Below, in pieces: positions 46,019 to 57,917 of a stretch of 64,000 nt of DNA. The position numbers and the translations under genes were made by a program. Below the pieces are notes generated by a model. That model worked only from the letters and a program-made list of their open reading frames with translations. It had not been told where the DNA came from and ran no database searches. The DNA is from Palaemon carinicauda (Eukaryota; Arthropoda; Malacostraca; Decapoda; Palaemonidae): assembly GCF_036898095.1 (NCBI RefSeq), contig NC_090739.1:61131992-61195991 (forward strand), written 5' to 3'. How positions within the stretch are numbered: position 1 is the first letter of the stretch; every line of letters begins with the position of its first letter.

Positions 46019-46147
46019 GTAAGTGGGTTTTCCTTTTGTTCCTTATTTCTCGTTGGCAGACACTAATTTAGCCATTAATATGATATACACAGTATATTTT
46101 GGAGAGCAAACCCCCTCCTGCATCACTAATCACTGCAAATCTTTCAG
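46019..46147 (+). other. Candidate spliceosomal intron in DIRS B gag
   Basis: 129 bp beginning GTAAGT and ending AAATCTTTCAG, with stop codons in the gag frame and phase 0 at both ends. Removal joins two exons in the same frame (base positions 2 mod 3). The downstream gag has no ATG near its start, which supports splicing. Confidence 0.6.
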
Positions 46148-48109
46148 GCCGATGATGTCTCTCTTCGATCAGCAAGGGCTACTCTTCGTCCTTGGGTGTC
46201 GGGCTTCGGCAGGAATGCCCCGTCTGGCGCACCCTATCTCCTCGATGGAGACATGGCCTCCCGTCTCTTCCCAGGCTCGACTACTGCTACAGTCTCCCCT
46301 GAAGTGGCTGCCCCCTTAATTGAAGAAGTCAGGGCCACCATTTCCGCGGAGGACGAACCCCTCGTACCGGTGGACGTGGCAGATCTGGATATAGACGTAG
46401 AACCCAGGGACGAGCAGGTAAGTGGTGCCGAGTTGGTGGAAACCCTTTTCTCTCCTACTCCCTCTTCTACCTCTTCCTTTCTAGGTTTTGATAACTCTAA
46501 GGCTTCTCCTCGGGATCCCTCTGCCTCCGTACGACCCAAGGTGAAGCCACTTCGAACTTATAAGACTTCAGCTTTGCCAGTATCAACGTCACCGGTCCCC
46601 GGACCCTCGACAGCTCCTGATATTCATATTGCTCCTCGTAAAACCACGACTCCTAAGAAGTCTAAGTCTACCAAATCCAAGACAAAACCAACGGGTGGCT
46701 TTCAGGTACCCTGGGGCGATCTCTTCCCCGTCGAACTGGTCAGAGATTTGGTCAGGGAACAACTTCAACATCAGTCTGGGGCGATGACAGCGATTAAGGA
46801 TATGATGGCTACTCTGATCCGCGCCGGAACTCAGCTTCCTCCTCCTTCTGCCCCAGACGCATCGAAGCTACCGCCCTTCGATAAAAACAATCCTTGGCGG
46901 TTTGCCTTGCATGCCCCATTCTTAGATGGTTCCCTAACTCTGGAGGGCATAGGCACCCGCCCTCTAGAGGACCTGGAGTTCTACCCCCCGGGCCTAGAAT
47001 TCCCGTTCAATGGCTTCGTACATTTAAAGGAACATGCATTGGTCCGTATGGACAAGGTGCCGAAGGAAACGGTGATATTTCCAAAAGAGCAGGCCCAGGC
47101 TATCTGGGCCAGAACACTATCAGAGTGGGGGTGTATTAACTCCAAGCTCACCCCACACAAAGGTGCCTACACTATTTTTACGACAGTGGCCTCCATCTCT
47201 TTGCCGCTCATAGACAAAGTCACAGAGCTGACTATACAGGCCATCAAGGAAGGCTCTTCCATGCCGGCTCTCAAAGAGACGGACCCCACCTCTTTGCTTA
47301 TTCCGGGTACCTCTGCAACCTGGGATGACGCGGCGTCTACCTTCACAGTGGGGAAGCTAAACCCGGACTGTGCCTCTACTCTTTACTCTGAGAAGCTTCC
47401 CAGATTAATAGAGAGTCTTCTCAAAACTGAGTTCGAGACCCGTACTAGACTAGCTAGGTCCCTCCAATCCATCACCTCCATGGAGTCCCTAGCATCGCTT
47501 TACCCAGAGGAAACGGTGTTCAGAGTCGCCACAAAGAACCAGCTACTGTCCTACCAAATAGACCTCCATGACTTCTGGTCGGCTCGAGTTAGTTGCAGGA
47601 AGTTCGTTCTGTCTGAGGCCTCCATCAGACATGAACCGAACAGGCTGATAGCGTCCTCCTGCTGGGGTAAGACCCTCTTCCCTCAGACCGAAGTTGATAA
47701 GGTTCTTCAGGACGCGGCGAGGGCAAACCAAAATTTGCAGGTAAGGTGGGGTCTCTCAGCCAAAAGGAGGTTCGAACCCCAGAAACAGACGTTCTTCAAG
47801 AAGAAGCAGAGGTTTAGTCCCTACAAGACGGTCCGGGGTAACTCGTCCCCACAGTCTTCCGCTGCCTCGACTTCTCAACAACCGGCTCCCCCTCAGCAGG
47901 TAGTCTACCTCACTGCTCCCCCTGGTACACAGCCCAACCCCTCTTGGATGTCCTCTCCTGCATACAACCCTGCCTACGAATCCTCCGGTTCCTTTCGTGG
48001 ATACCAGAGAGGAAGTTTCAGAGGTAGAGGACAGTTCCACCAACGCGGCGGACCTAGAGCAAGGGGTGCCCGTGGAGGGAGGGGACCTAGGTTCACTCCC
48101 TCCCAATGA
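46148..48109 (+). CDS. Gag-like protein of DIRS B (main exon)
   Basis: 653 open codons from the acceptor at 46,148 to TGA at 48,107-48,109. The N-terminal third is acidic and then Pro/Ser/Lys-rich. The middle (about residues 215-500) is a folded-looking region with WARTLSEWG and ESLASLYPEE. The last 120 residues are basic and Gln/Pro-rich, ending in an RGG box (FRGRGQFHQRGGPRARG), typical of RNA binding. In DIRS elements this ORF supplies the capsid-like RNA-binding protein. There is no ATG at the beginning, so it depends on the upstream exon. This exon itself is free of lesions. Confidence 0.75.
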   Translation, partial: ADDVSLRSARATLRPWVSGFGRNAPSGAPYLLDGDMASRLFPGSTTATVSPEVAAPLIEEVRATISAEDEPLVPVDVADLDIDVEPRDEQVSGAELVETLFSPTPSSTSSFLGFDNSKASPRDPSASVRPKVKPLRTYKTSALPVSTSPVPGPSTAPDIHIAPRKTTTPKKSKSTKSKTKPTGGFQVPWGDLFPVELVRDLVREQLQHQSGAMTAIKDMMATLIRAGTQLPPPSAPDASKLPPFDKNNPWRFALHAPFLDGSLTLEGIGTRPLEDLEFYPPGLEFPFNGFVHLKEHALVRMDKVPKETVIFPKEQAQAIWARTLSEWGCINSKLTPHKGAYTIFTTVASISLPLIDKVTELTIQAIKEGSSMPALKETDPTSLLIPGTSATWDDAASTFTVGKLNPDCASTLYSEKLPRLIESLLKTEFETRTRLARSLQSITSMESLASLYPEETVFRVATKNQLLSYQIDLHDFWSARVSCRKFVLSEASIRHEPNRLIASSCWGKTLFPQTEVDKVLQDAARANQNLQVRWGLSAKRRFEPQKQTFFKKKQRFSPYKTVRGNSSPQSSAASTSQQPAPPQQVVYLTAPPGTQPNPSWMSSPAYNPAYESSGSFRGYQRGSFRGRGQFHQRGGPRARGARGGRGPRFTPSQ

Positions 48110-48113
48110 TGTG

Positions 48114-49948
48114 ATGCCGGTAGGAGGGAGACTTTATCACTTCCGAGACCATTGGACCTTCAGTCCATGGGCTCACAGCATAATATCCAGGGGCTTGGGT
48201 TGGAAATGGTCACAGGGATCCCCTCCTCCACCAGTGACCTTCTTCCAGAGACCCACTCCCATCCTGGAAGAGTACACCGCAGAGTTACTCAAGAAGAAAG
48301 CAATCAAACGGGTTCGATCCCTGAAATTCCAAGGCCGCCTGTTTACAGTCCCGAAGAAAGACTCGTCGGCGTTGAGGGTAGTTCTGGACTTGTCGAAGCT
48401 CAACTCTTACATCCTTTGCGACAAGTTCCGTATGCTGACTATGTCTCAGGTACGGACCTTACTTCCCCGTGGGGCCGTCACCACCTCTATCGATCTTACC
48501 GACGCCTATTATCATGTCCCAGTAGCTCGAAACTTCTCTCCTTACCTAGGCTTCCGTCTCGGCAAGAAAGCCTTTGCATGCAAAGTCATGCCCTTCGGTC
48601 TCAGCATTGCCCCCAGGATATTCACGAAACTGGGGGAGACGGTGCTCGAACAACTCAGAAACCAAGGGATACAGATCATCGCCTATCTGGACGATTGGCT
48701 CATTTGGGCCCAGTCGAACCAGGAATGCAACAGAGCTACGTCGAAGGTACTCCACTTTCTCGCCAAACTGGGCTTCCAAGTCAATCTCCGAAAGTCTCGC
48801 CTACAACCATCAAGCCACTTCGAATGGTTAGGCATCCGTTGGGACCTTTCAAAGCACAGACTCTCCCTTCCTCCCAAGAAGGTAAGGGAGATAGCTTCCA
48901 AGGTCAGGAACTTTCTCAAACACAGACAGGTGTCCAGAAGAGCTTTAGAACGAATCCTCGGCCTTCTCCAATTTGCCTCACAGACCGATCTCCTATTAAA
49001 AGCCAAACTCAAAGACATCAATTGAGTTTGGAGAAAGAGAGCGACAATACCTTTAAGAGACAAGACCTCGAAGATCCCCTCTGTCTTAAAAATGAGACTG
49101 CAACCATGGTCCGAACGGAGGAACCTCTCCAAATCGGTTCCTCTACAGTTCCCCTCTCCACAAGTGACAATTCATACCGACGCGTCTCTGAGTGGATGGG
49201 GGGGGGTTACTCCCAACATCAGATGTTTCAGGGCTCTTGGTCACCCGCCATGAAGCAGTTCCATATCAATGTTCTCGAAGCCATGGCGGTGTTCTTGACC
49301 CTGAAGAGAATCTCTCCTCAGAGGTCGACCCACATCAGAGTAATCTCAGACAGCACGGCCGTAGTCCACTGCCTCAACAGAGGGGGATCCAAATCACCCA
49401 ACCTGAAACAGATCCTGGTCACTATCTTCACCTTGGCAGCCGACAAAGACTGGTTCCTGTCAGCAACTCACCTAGCAGGAGTCCAGAATGTGATAGCAGA
49501 CGCATTATCCAGGACGAGCCCACTGGAATCGGAATGGTCCCTGGACATGCACTCCTTCCGGTGGATACTCAGGCTGGTTCCAGGTCTCCAGGTAGATCTA
49601 TTCGCGACCAAACTCAATCACAAACTCCCATGTTATGTGACCCCGAACCTGGACCCTCAGGCTTATGCCATGGACGCATTAACCCTGGATTGGAACCATT
49701 GGCAGAAGATCTACTTATTCCCTCCAGTGAATCTTCTACTGAAAGTCTTACACAAACTCCGCTCCTTCAACGGGGCAGTGGCTTTAGTGGCACCTCACTG
49801 GCCAAAGAGCAGTTGGTTTCCTCTCCTCCTCGAGTTGAAACTCCGTCCCTTCCGGATCCCATTCCCCAAACTGACCCAAGTGGTCCAAACTCGGACTGTG
49901 TCAGATTCCTCAAGGATAGCCAAAACCCTAACTTTGTGGATTTCATGA
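48114..49948 (+). pseudogene. RT / RNase H / methylase-like polyprotein of DIRS B
   Basis: It begins at ATG 48,114, four bases after the gag stop. RT: TVPKKDSSALRVVLDLSKLN, TSIDLTDAYYHVPV (first Asp), PFGLSIAPRIFTK and YLDDWLIW (catalytic Asp pair, about 48,690). TGA at 49,023-49,025 interrupts the frame after LKAKLKDIN. RNase H starts at HTDASLSGWGG (about 49,170). A 9-G run (49,198-49,206) is one short of restoring the frame, and the protein continues in the frame two bases on: FHINVLEAMAV, SDSTAVVHCLNR and VIADALSR. Then comes VDLFAT...LFPPV...LVAPHWPKSSWF (49,590-49,820), the Dam-methylase-like region, with FPPV in place of an active DPPY-type motif. Two lesions at least, both also in the second copy. 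Confidence 0.82.
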
Positions 49949-50896
49949 AGTTTGCGGCTCGTAAGGATGCAAACATCGACCCAGATAATGTCCACTTTAT
50001 AGAATCAGACAAAAGGGACTCTACGATTCTCCAATATGATTCGGCGGTTAAGAAACTAGCAGATTTCTTAAAGAATTCAGACCATTCGGTTATGACTCCT
50101 AATTTAGCCATCTCCTTCTTTAGGTCCATATTTGACAAAGGCCTAGCAGCTAGCACTATAACCACCATTGAGTCAGCTCTGAGGAAAGTCTTCCGGATTG
50201 GGTTTAACATTAACCTGGCGGAGTCTTATTTCTCGTCTATTCCAAAAGCATGTGCTAGGCTTCGACCTTCGGTTCGTCCACAAAAGGTCTCTTGGTCTCT
50301 AAATGATGTCCTCAAACTTGCCTCCGACACGGACAACGAATCCTGCTCCTATATCACGCTTCTTAGGAAGACTTTATTTCTAACAGCTTTGGCCTCGGGT
50401 TCTAGAATCTCAGAACTAGCAGCTCTCTCACGAAACTCAGAAAACATAGATTTCCTCCCTTCAGGTGAAGTACTTCTTTTTCCTAGCTAAAAACGAAGAC
50501 CCCCAAAATAGGTGGTCCCCTTGGAAGATTATCCCTCCTCTCCAAGATACTTCTCTATGTCCAGTCACTACTCTCAGGGCCTTTTTAGCCAGGACTGCTA
50601 CCTGATCGTCTGGCCCCTGGTTTATCAGAGAACAAGGAGGCACCATTTCCATATGTGGTATTAGGCAACAGATCCTATACTTCATTAAACAAGCCAATCC
50701 GGGATCATTTCCCCATGCTCATGATATCTGGTCAGTAGCTACCTCCATCAATTTATTTCCAAAATATGGACTTTGATGACCTTAAAAAGTACACGGGTTG
50801 GAAATCTCCTATGGTCTTCAAACGCCACTATCTAAAGAACTTACAGGCCCTTGAATACCCAACGGTTGCAGCTGGGAGCCGTATCTTCCCCAGTGA
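49880..50896 (+). pseudogene. Tyrosine recombinase of DIRS B (catalytic residue lost)
   Basis: The N-terminal core-binding part is open to 50,490 (STILQYDSAVKKLADFLKN, ASTITTIESALRKVF), with the first catalytic Arg in LASGSRISELAAL. A frame change near 50,465 leads to YFFFLAKNEDPQN. A TGA lies near 50,603. The His box reads HAHDIWSVATS near 50,720, so the second catalytic Arg of the HxxR pair is Trp, explicable by one CGG to TGG change. The Tyr box is FKRHYLKNL (about 50,830). In this copy an extra T near 50,756 adds a further frameshift absent from the second copy. Confidence 0.8.
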
Positions 50897-51022
50897 TCTC
50901 TTGTTCTTCCTTTCATCCATCTCTTTTCTTCTCCCTCCTACCCTCCACTCGCACCACGACGCCGCTTCCTTGGTGGTTCGTTAGCCCTAAGTTTATTACA
51001 TATTAGGTTAATATGATTGTAG
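50897..51022 (+). other. DIRS B 3' untranslated region (end of first copy)
   Basis: Matches 62,667-62,791 and then stops matching at GATTGTA (51,022 versus 62,791), the right limit of the duplicated block. Confidence 0.6.
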
Positions 51023-51170
51023 GGTCTATCTATTCGTTAGAATAGTGTTTTAATAGAGTTTCAGAATAAATCTATACTACCAAAAGGTTGCATTTGTAAA
51101 AGTGATCATCAACAATGTTGCAACACAAATATATAAATACATATGTATACATACGTATATACATACATAT
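51023..51170. other. Unplaced 148-bp sequence with TA-rich microsatellite before the gap
   Basis: This sequence is absent from the other copy of the block. It ends in an ATACATATGTATACATACGT-type microsatellite directly at the assembly gap. I see no gene. Confidence 0.6.
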
Positions 51171-51670
51171 NNNNNNNNNNNNNNNNNNNNNNNNNNNNNN
51201 NNNNNNNNNNNNNNNNNNNNNNNNNNNNNNNNNNNNNNNNNNNNNNNNNNNNNNNNNNNNNNNNNNNNNNNNNNNNNNNNNNNNNNNNNNNNNNNNNNNN
51301 NNNNNNNNNNNNNNNNNNNNNNNNNNNNNNNNNNNNNNNNNNNNNNNNNNNNNNNNNNNNNNNNNNNNNNNNNNNNNNNNNNNNNNNNNNNNNNNNNNNN
51401 NNNNNNNNNNNNNNNNNNNNNNNNNNNNNNNNNNNNNNNNNNNNNNNNNNNNNNNNNNNNNNNNNNNNNNNNNNNNNNNNNNNNNNNNNNNNNNNNNNNN
51501 NNNNNNNNNNNNNNNNNNNNNNNNNNNNNNNNNNNNNNNNNNNNNNNNNNNNNNNNNNNNNNNNNNNNNNNNNNNNNNNNNNNNNNNNNNNNNNNNNNNN
51601 NNNNNNNNNNNNNNNNNNNNNNNNNNNNNNNNNNNNNNNNNNNNNNNNNNNNNNNNNNNNNNNNNNNNNN
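51171..51670. other. Assembly gap, 500 N
   Basis: Exactly 500 undetermined bases, a round number typical of a scaffold gap of unknown length. Confidence 0.99.
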
Positions 51671-54530
51671 CCTCTATGTTCTTTAACATGTTCATTAAAA
51701 AGAGACCTGGCTTCTATGTCTGACATATTCTTCTTATCTCCAATAAAATATTTACAAAAAGATATCTCTGGTAACTTCCATGAGGCGTTGATGATACCTT
51801 GAATGGAAGTACCTTATTTCTAATTATATCCAGACTATTTAATAATCGTTTCACCCGAAAGCCATAAGGTTGAGGAGATTTTGGGTGCAACTCAAAGTAT
51901 GATGCTTGTCTTACAAGGCTTGCAGTCCTGGAAGGCTAGAGAGTTAGGGAGTCTTTGCAATCTAAACCAATACCGAAGAATGGAAGACATTCGGTAAAGG
52001 TCTAGAGGTAACTCTCCAGCATCAACAAGGAGACTTGGGATAGGCGAGGTTTTAAAAGCTCCAGTAGACAATCTGAATACCTGCATGATGTATCGAATCT
52101 AATATTTTTAACCAGCTTGGGGTGGCTGAGAGAATATACCTCACAACCATAACTAATTTTGGAAAAAATCAAGGCCTTGTATAATTTCAAAATAGTATTG
52201 CGGTCTGCCCCCCATGATGTATGGGACAATACTTTTAAGATATTCAGAGCTTCAACACATTTAGCTTTTAGCGCTTTTAGGTGAGAAACCCAGGTAAGTC
52301 TACAGTCAAATATCAAACCTAAAAATTTGGTTTCCGATACACATGGTATCCGTTGACCTTTAATGTATATATCCGGGTCTGGATGTACTCCCCGGATACG
52401 ACAAAAATGGACAATGGTAGTTTTACTTGTCGAGAACTTAAATCCATTCATGTCAGCCCACTGGATAATTTTATCAATAGAGAGTTGGATTTTTCTCTCA
52501 ACCATTGCCATTCTAGTGCCAGCAAATGATATTGAGAGATCATCCACAAATAATGTTGAGAGAACATCCTGGGGAATGGCTGAGAATATCCCATTAATTG
52601 CTAGTGCAAAAAGGGTTACACTCAGCACACTACCCTGAGGAACTCCTTCTTCCTGGCACTTACTCTCTGATAGAGTTTCCCCCACTCTCACTTGAAAAAC
52701 TCTACGTGAAAGAAATGCCTGCATAAATAGTGGCAGCTCTCCTCTCAATCCCAATTCAAGAATGGTTTTAAGAATACCATATCTCCATGTGGTATCATAT
52801 GCCTTTTCAAGGTCAAAAAATACTGTAACATGGTGCTATTTGGAAGCAAAGGCTTCACAAATAGAAGACTCAAGTCGTATCAACACATCAGTCGTTGAGT
52901 GCATTTTTCGGAATCCACATTGAATCGGTGATAAAATACCTTTCTCTTCAAGGTACCATATCAGTCTTGCATTGACCATCTTCTCCATGATTTTACAAAA
53001 ACAAGATGTCAATGCAATAGGACGATAGTTTGCAGCTAAAAACTTATCTTTACCGGGTTTTAAAAAGGCTAAAATAATGGCTAGTTCCCAAACACTTGGG
53101 TAACTATGATCATGCCATATTCTATTAATAATGCTTAAAATAGATAGCTTTGTATTAAAATGGACACGTTTAATCATTGCATATGGAATTCCATCGGGTC
53201 CAGGGGCTGTATCGTTGCAATGAGCAAGTGCGGAATCAAATTCTCTTTCAGTGAAAGGAGAATTATACGACTCTTCCCTTCTTGTTGCAAAATTTAAAAT
53301 TTTCTTTTCTTCAGTGCTCCTATACTGGTGACCAGGGGCTCCTTCACACTTGCTGGATACATTTGAAAAATGATTAGCCAGGGCATTGCTAACTTCATTT
53401 GCTTCAGTTACATACTGGCCATTCACCTTCAACACTGGTGGTGGGTTGGGGGTGAATTTGCCAGCTATCTTTTTTACTTTCCTCCACACAGAAGATGGTG
53501 GTGTTCTACTGTTAATGGAGGAAACAAAAGACATCCATGACTGGCGCCTTGCTTCTTTCATGGCACGACGGAACTGTGCTCTACATTTCTTGTACATAGT
53601 TAAATTCTCATCAGTTCTGCGTCTACGCAATCGTGTTAGAGATCTTCTTGTGGCTCTGTGGAGTGCAGTTAGTTCTGAAGACCACCACGGGACTGGTCGT
53701 CGTTTGAATAACCCTGTTGTTTTGGGAATTGAATTGACTCCTGCTGTATGAAGAGTTCCATTCAGTAGGTCTATGGCATCATCAACACTTTCAAACTGTT
53801 CTGCTCTCCCTTCGATTTCGCTTAGCTCGGAAAATTTAACCCAGTCTGCCTTGTCTAGATTCCAACGTGGCGATCTCTGTAAAGGTGGACCATTGTTGGT
53901 GTTTATAATGATTGGTGCATGATCACTAGTATGCCAATCATCTAATGTCCTCCAATCAAAATCAAGAAGACAGTTAGAGCTTGCAATTGAAAGTTCAATG
54001 CATGACAAGGTACCTGTCTGAACATGGAAGTGTGGTGTGGGCTCTCCTGTATTAAGGAGTCCCACATCCTCATTCTCCACAATTGATGAGATAATATTGC
54101 CCCTTGTGTTTGCTAGGATATCACCCCATAAAGGATGTCTACCATTCATATCTCCCAGTAAGAGAAATGGTTGAGGGAGTTGTTGAATGACCTCTGCTAA
54201 GTCATCATATAAAATAATATCATTTGGAGGTAAGTACAGAGAGCAAATTGTATATTTTCTCCCTATATCAATTTGTACAACAACTGCCTGCAGGGTTGTA
54301 CGTATAGACATAGGTATTTGGGGAACATCTCGACGAATGTATACAAGACTTCCGCCATGGCTCCCTGCTTGTTGATTATATGGTGTTCTATAGCTAACAT
54401 ACTCTCGAGGACTAGGAGTGTTAGAATCAAGCATACTTTCCTGTAGACATACAATTATGGGGGAATGCTCATGAATTAGGAGCTTAAGTTCTTCATATTT
54501 GGCCCTCAAACCCTGACAGTTCCATTGCAA
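51671..54530 (-). pseudogene. ORF2 of the non-LTR element, second copy
   Basis: Endonuclease and RT parts as at 39,069-42,761, with the identical TAG at 52,836-52,838. Between 51,671 and 52,140, next to the gap, four one-base indels break the frame that is open in the first copy. RNase H is missing in the gap. The indels cluster at the contig end, which suggests consensus errors. Confidence 0.85.
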
Positions 54531-54544
54531 AATGGAGGAGAAAA

Positions 54545-56375
54545 CTATGGATTATTTCTGGAAGACATCTTGGATGAGGTCTTCCCATTAGCAGTTTTTA
54601 ATCTAACATTATTACCTGTAGGTTTCTTCAGAGGTGGTCTTGTTATAATGGGTTTTATGTTTGTGTTTTTCTTTGTATCCTTTTGATCTATTTGTTGAGG
54701 TGGATGGTGGACCTCAACTTGAATTTCTGATTTATTCAGTTTATCTTCTGGTCCATTAGAAACATCAACAGACAAAACATCAAATTTATTTGATGTCATA
54801 ACCTTGACGTTTCTAATGGAGGGTGGAGAGAGAGATGGAGGTCTCTCTCTTTTCCTATTTATCAGTGGTGAGGATTTACCAGGTTTTTGCACCTTCCCTA
54901 CCACAGGTGCACCTGGTAACTTTGTTTCGGGTGGAACTTCCATCAAATCAGGCAAGGACATGGCCTGAGAGAGGTTAGTACTATTGTTGGTAATGGGGGA
55001 TGAAGTTTGTATAGAAGTGGGCAGTGTTGCAGTTTTAATACACAGTGGTAAAGCCTTGGAAGGCAATATGCTTACCTTGTCACGTAAAACTCTACTATCA
55101 TTAGATGATGTATTTCCTTTTTGGGAATTACTGGCAGCACTATGTGGGTTTGATGTCTCCTGTGGTATATTTTCTCTTGATTTCAGTGCCTTTGCATAGC
55201 TGTTTGGTTTTTTCAGTAGTCTTTTGGCATGTCCTACACTTATGTGTTCTACACTGGATTTGTTGAGGGCTGCTTCTTCAAACTTATAAATCTCGCAGCT
55301 CCTGTCAGTGGATTTATGGTTTGAATTGCAATTCAAACAGCTGGGCTCAAGTGTACACTCTCCATGATAGGGACTGGCACAGATGCTACACATTTTTTCA
55401 TTTTTACAAACTTTAGAAGGATGTCCAAATTTGAAACATTTGAAGCATTGTAAGGGCTTTTGTTTAAAAGGTCGAACTTTTATTCTTTCATTTTCAATAT
55501 CGATGTGGAAAGGCACATCAGCATCCTGGAAAGTAAGGATAATCATTGACGTCCCAGGAATCTTATGGACTTTCCACACTGTTAATGGGCACATGGCTAG
55601 TATTTCCTCTTCTGTAAATTCGTAAAGATCTTTATTGAAGACTACTCCCCTTCCGTAACTAAAGTTTAGGTGGGGTTTGACATCTAACATATCCTCATCA
55701 CTGTTTGTCGTAAGGTTAGACAGTATTACTGATTGCGTGAATGATTTAGCATGGATTAGGAAGCTATTTTTCCCAAAGCGAGATATATCACCTGGTGCAA
55801 TGGTTCCTACCTTTTTCTGAATTAGTTTGCTAATTTTAAAATAATTCCCATTACTCCCTTTAGGCTCGGCAACAAGCCACATTGGTGGTTTTTGGCTTTC
55901 TTTGGGGGAGCATAGTTAAATCGATATCTTTCTCAAACCAGTCAGCAGGTCTATATACATCCAAATTGTTTGGTATCTTATCACATAGGGCACCCATGAC
56001 ATTTAGATTATTAATTTTGATATCATTGATGTTACATATTGCATTGAATGCTTCTTCATGATTATTATAAGTTATCCATGAATGCCATTTTTCATTTTCA
56101 AGTTTCATTCTAATTTCTTTTATCACTCCATAGCATCTAAATGCTTTATATATCATACCATAATCAGTATTTATTGGAATTTGGGTAACATGAAGGATTC
56201 TTAGTTTCCCTTTGTTACCCGACTTAATTGGTTTTGAAACATTAGTAGAGGGGTCCTTTTTTGTTCCTAAGTCGTCAACAGAATTTTCCTTAATTGAATT
56301 AGCTGAGGTCGTCAACAGTGCCGGGGGGGAGTCAGCGTATCCAGGGGATGGGGGTTCATTGCTTAAAGAATCCAT
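54545..56375 (-). pseudogene. ORF1 of the non-LTR element, second copy (frameshifted)
   Basis: Identical to 42,776-44,605 except for one extra T in a T run near 55,890. The extra T splits the frame into 55,860-56,375 (RRM-like part) and 54,545-55,882 (knuckles and tail). Probably a homopolymer sequencing error. Confidence 0.85.
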
Positions 56376-57193
56376 TAGACGAGAGAGAGAGAAAAGGGTT
56401 ACTTAGATGTACCTGCTCGAGAATGTTAGGCCATCACACGCCAGAAAGGAAATTTGCACTTTCCACTATCGGCACAATGAGAGTATACTTCCCAGATGGT
56501 CCACTCCATACCCTACCCGAAGGATAGCATCAAAACAGATATAGAGGCACAGGTGTAAGCTGAACCCGCCTGTTAGGACTGAGACCAAGAAATTATGGAA
56601 TCATCCTCCCCATATCTGTAATGACGGGCTTCCGGCCAAAAGCCGAGAGTCCTACCCCAAGCATTGGATCCCCCTGGATTCCGAAGACCCAACACTTGAG
56701 AATAGTTCCGCCAAAAAGGTCCAAACCATCTTCGGGATGGCTGAAATCATCCAATACTCTCACATATAGCTTTGAATGCAAACACCTCCCAACCGTGACA
56801 CCTCCTCCCACTCATCAAAGCAGGCAGCAATATAGGATGTATGAACATCCACGCCGGGGCTACAATGGATGAGAAACATCCAAGCCATAGGAAAGAAAAA
56901 AAAAAAATAATAATAATAAATATATATGTACATAATATATACACATATATAATGAGGGAAATTTTTCTCATTGAGTTTGGAAAGCAAGACGAAAGAAAGT
57001 TTATGAAATTAGGATAAGGTCGAAGTAATATTGAGAAAAAGAAAAAGGTGAAAGAGAGAAATTTAGATTCAAACTGGGGGAGTAATTTCCCCAAGTTCGA
57101 GAGCCCTCTTGCCCGTCACCAAGTTTCAGCACGGGAGTGAAATGCCGTGCTGAAGCTCAATGACTTCATCAAGGCATTCTCTCATTAAGAGGG
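56376..57193 (-). other. 5' untranslated region of the non-LTR element, second copy
   Basis: Identical to 44,606-45,423. The leader of DIRS B resumes at 57,208-57,599 as at 45,438-45,829. Confidence 0.55.
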
Positions 57194-57599
57194 AGCCACA
57201 ATTGAATTATTCAGGACATCTCATCACCCTCCGGCTTCACCGGAGGTCGCCCATACACTTCACACTTATATTTGCCTTGCCTTTAGCTAAGGCTTGTGTT
57301 TTATATTTATTTTAAGGGCCTGTCACTGCTTCCCCGACCCTCAGAGGTCGGCCGATTGCTTTAGGTTATTTATTCTTCTGTCATTAACAGACATTAGGTA
57401 AATACAAACAATTGAATATAAAAGCACCAGCAATGGTATGGGGCTGTATCATCTTAAAAAGTGATATCCAGATATTAGTTAAATGCAATATTGGAGCTTA
57501 GGAAATTCAGTGAGAGCCAGAGCTCTATAATAATAGGGTTTTTTAACCCCTTATCAGAGTTTCAAGGAACACCAGACTCATGTCTCCTTTCTTTTACAG

Positions 57600-57788
57600 A
57601 AGGTCCGTTGTACTGCCGAAGGATGCCCTGCCAAGTTCAACGACCCCGTTGGGCATGACCTCTGTCGGTCCCATGCGCACTGCTCCATCCCCTTTATCCG
57701 GGAACCGGGACAGGCCCAATATATGGTCTGGTTCCCGGATTTGTGCTAGCTCTGTTACGAGCTGTCGTCAATTCTACTGAACGATGAT
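57600..57788 (+). pseudogene. DIRS B gag upstream exon, second copy
   Basis: Identical to 45,830-46,018, including the TAG and both splice signals. The intron follows at 57,789-57,917. Confidence 0.6.
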
Positions 57789-57917
57789 GTAAGTGGGTTT
57801 TCCTTTTGTTCCTTATTTCTCGTTGGCAGACACTAATTTAGCCATTAATATGATATACACAGTATATTTTGGAGAGCAAACCCCCTCCTGCATCACTAAT
57901 CACTGCAAATCTTTCAG

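Larger units (their letters stand above)
51671..57193 (-). mobile_element. Non-LTR retrotransposon, second copy of the block
   Basis: The same element as 38,914-45,423, cut on the left by the gap. The 5' boundary and right target-site duplication (57,194-57,207) are repeated exactly. It should not be counted as an independent insertion. Confidence 0.85.

Noticed and set aside
48152..49190. An additional protein from the 598-codon frame starting at 48,152
   Set aside because: Its first 340 codons are an out-of-frame reading of the RT. Only the part after 49,200 is real RNase H and methylase-like coding.
49192..49878. N-terminal 230 residues of an open frame running into the recombinase
   Set aside because: This part is read out of frame across the RNase H and methylase-like coding. 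Only the part after about 49,880 resembles a recombinase.
51072..51802. Open frames of about 200 codons crossing the gap
   Set aside because: They consist almost wholly of undetermined bases.
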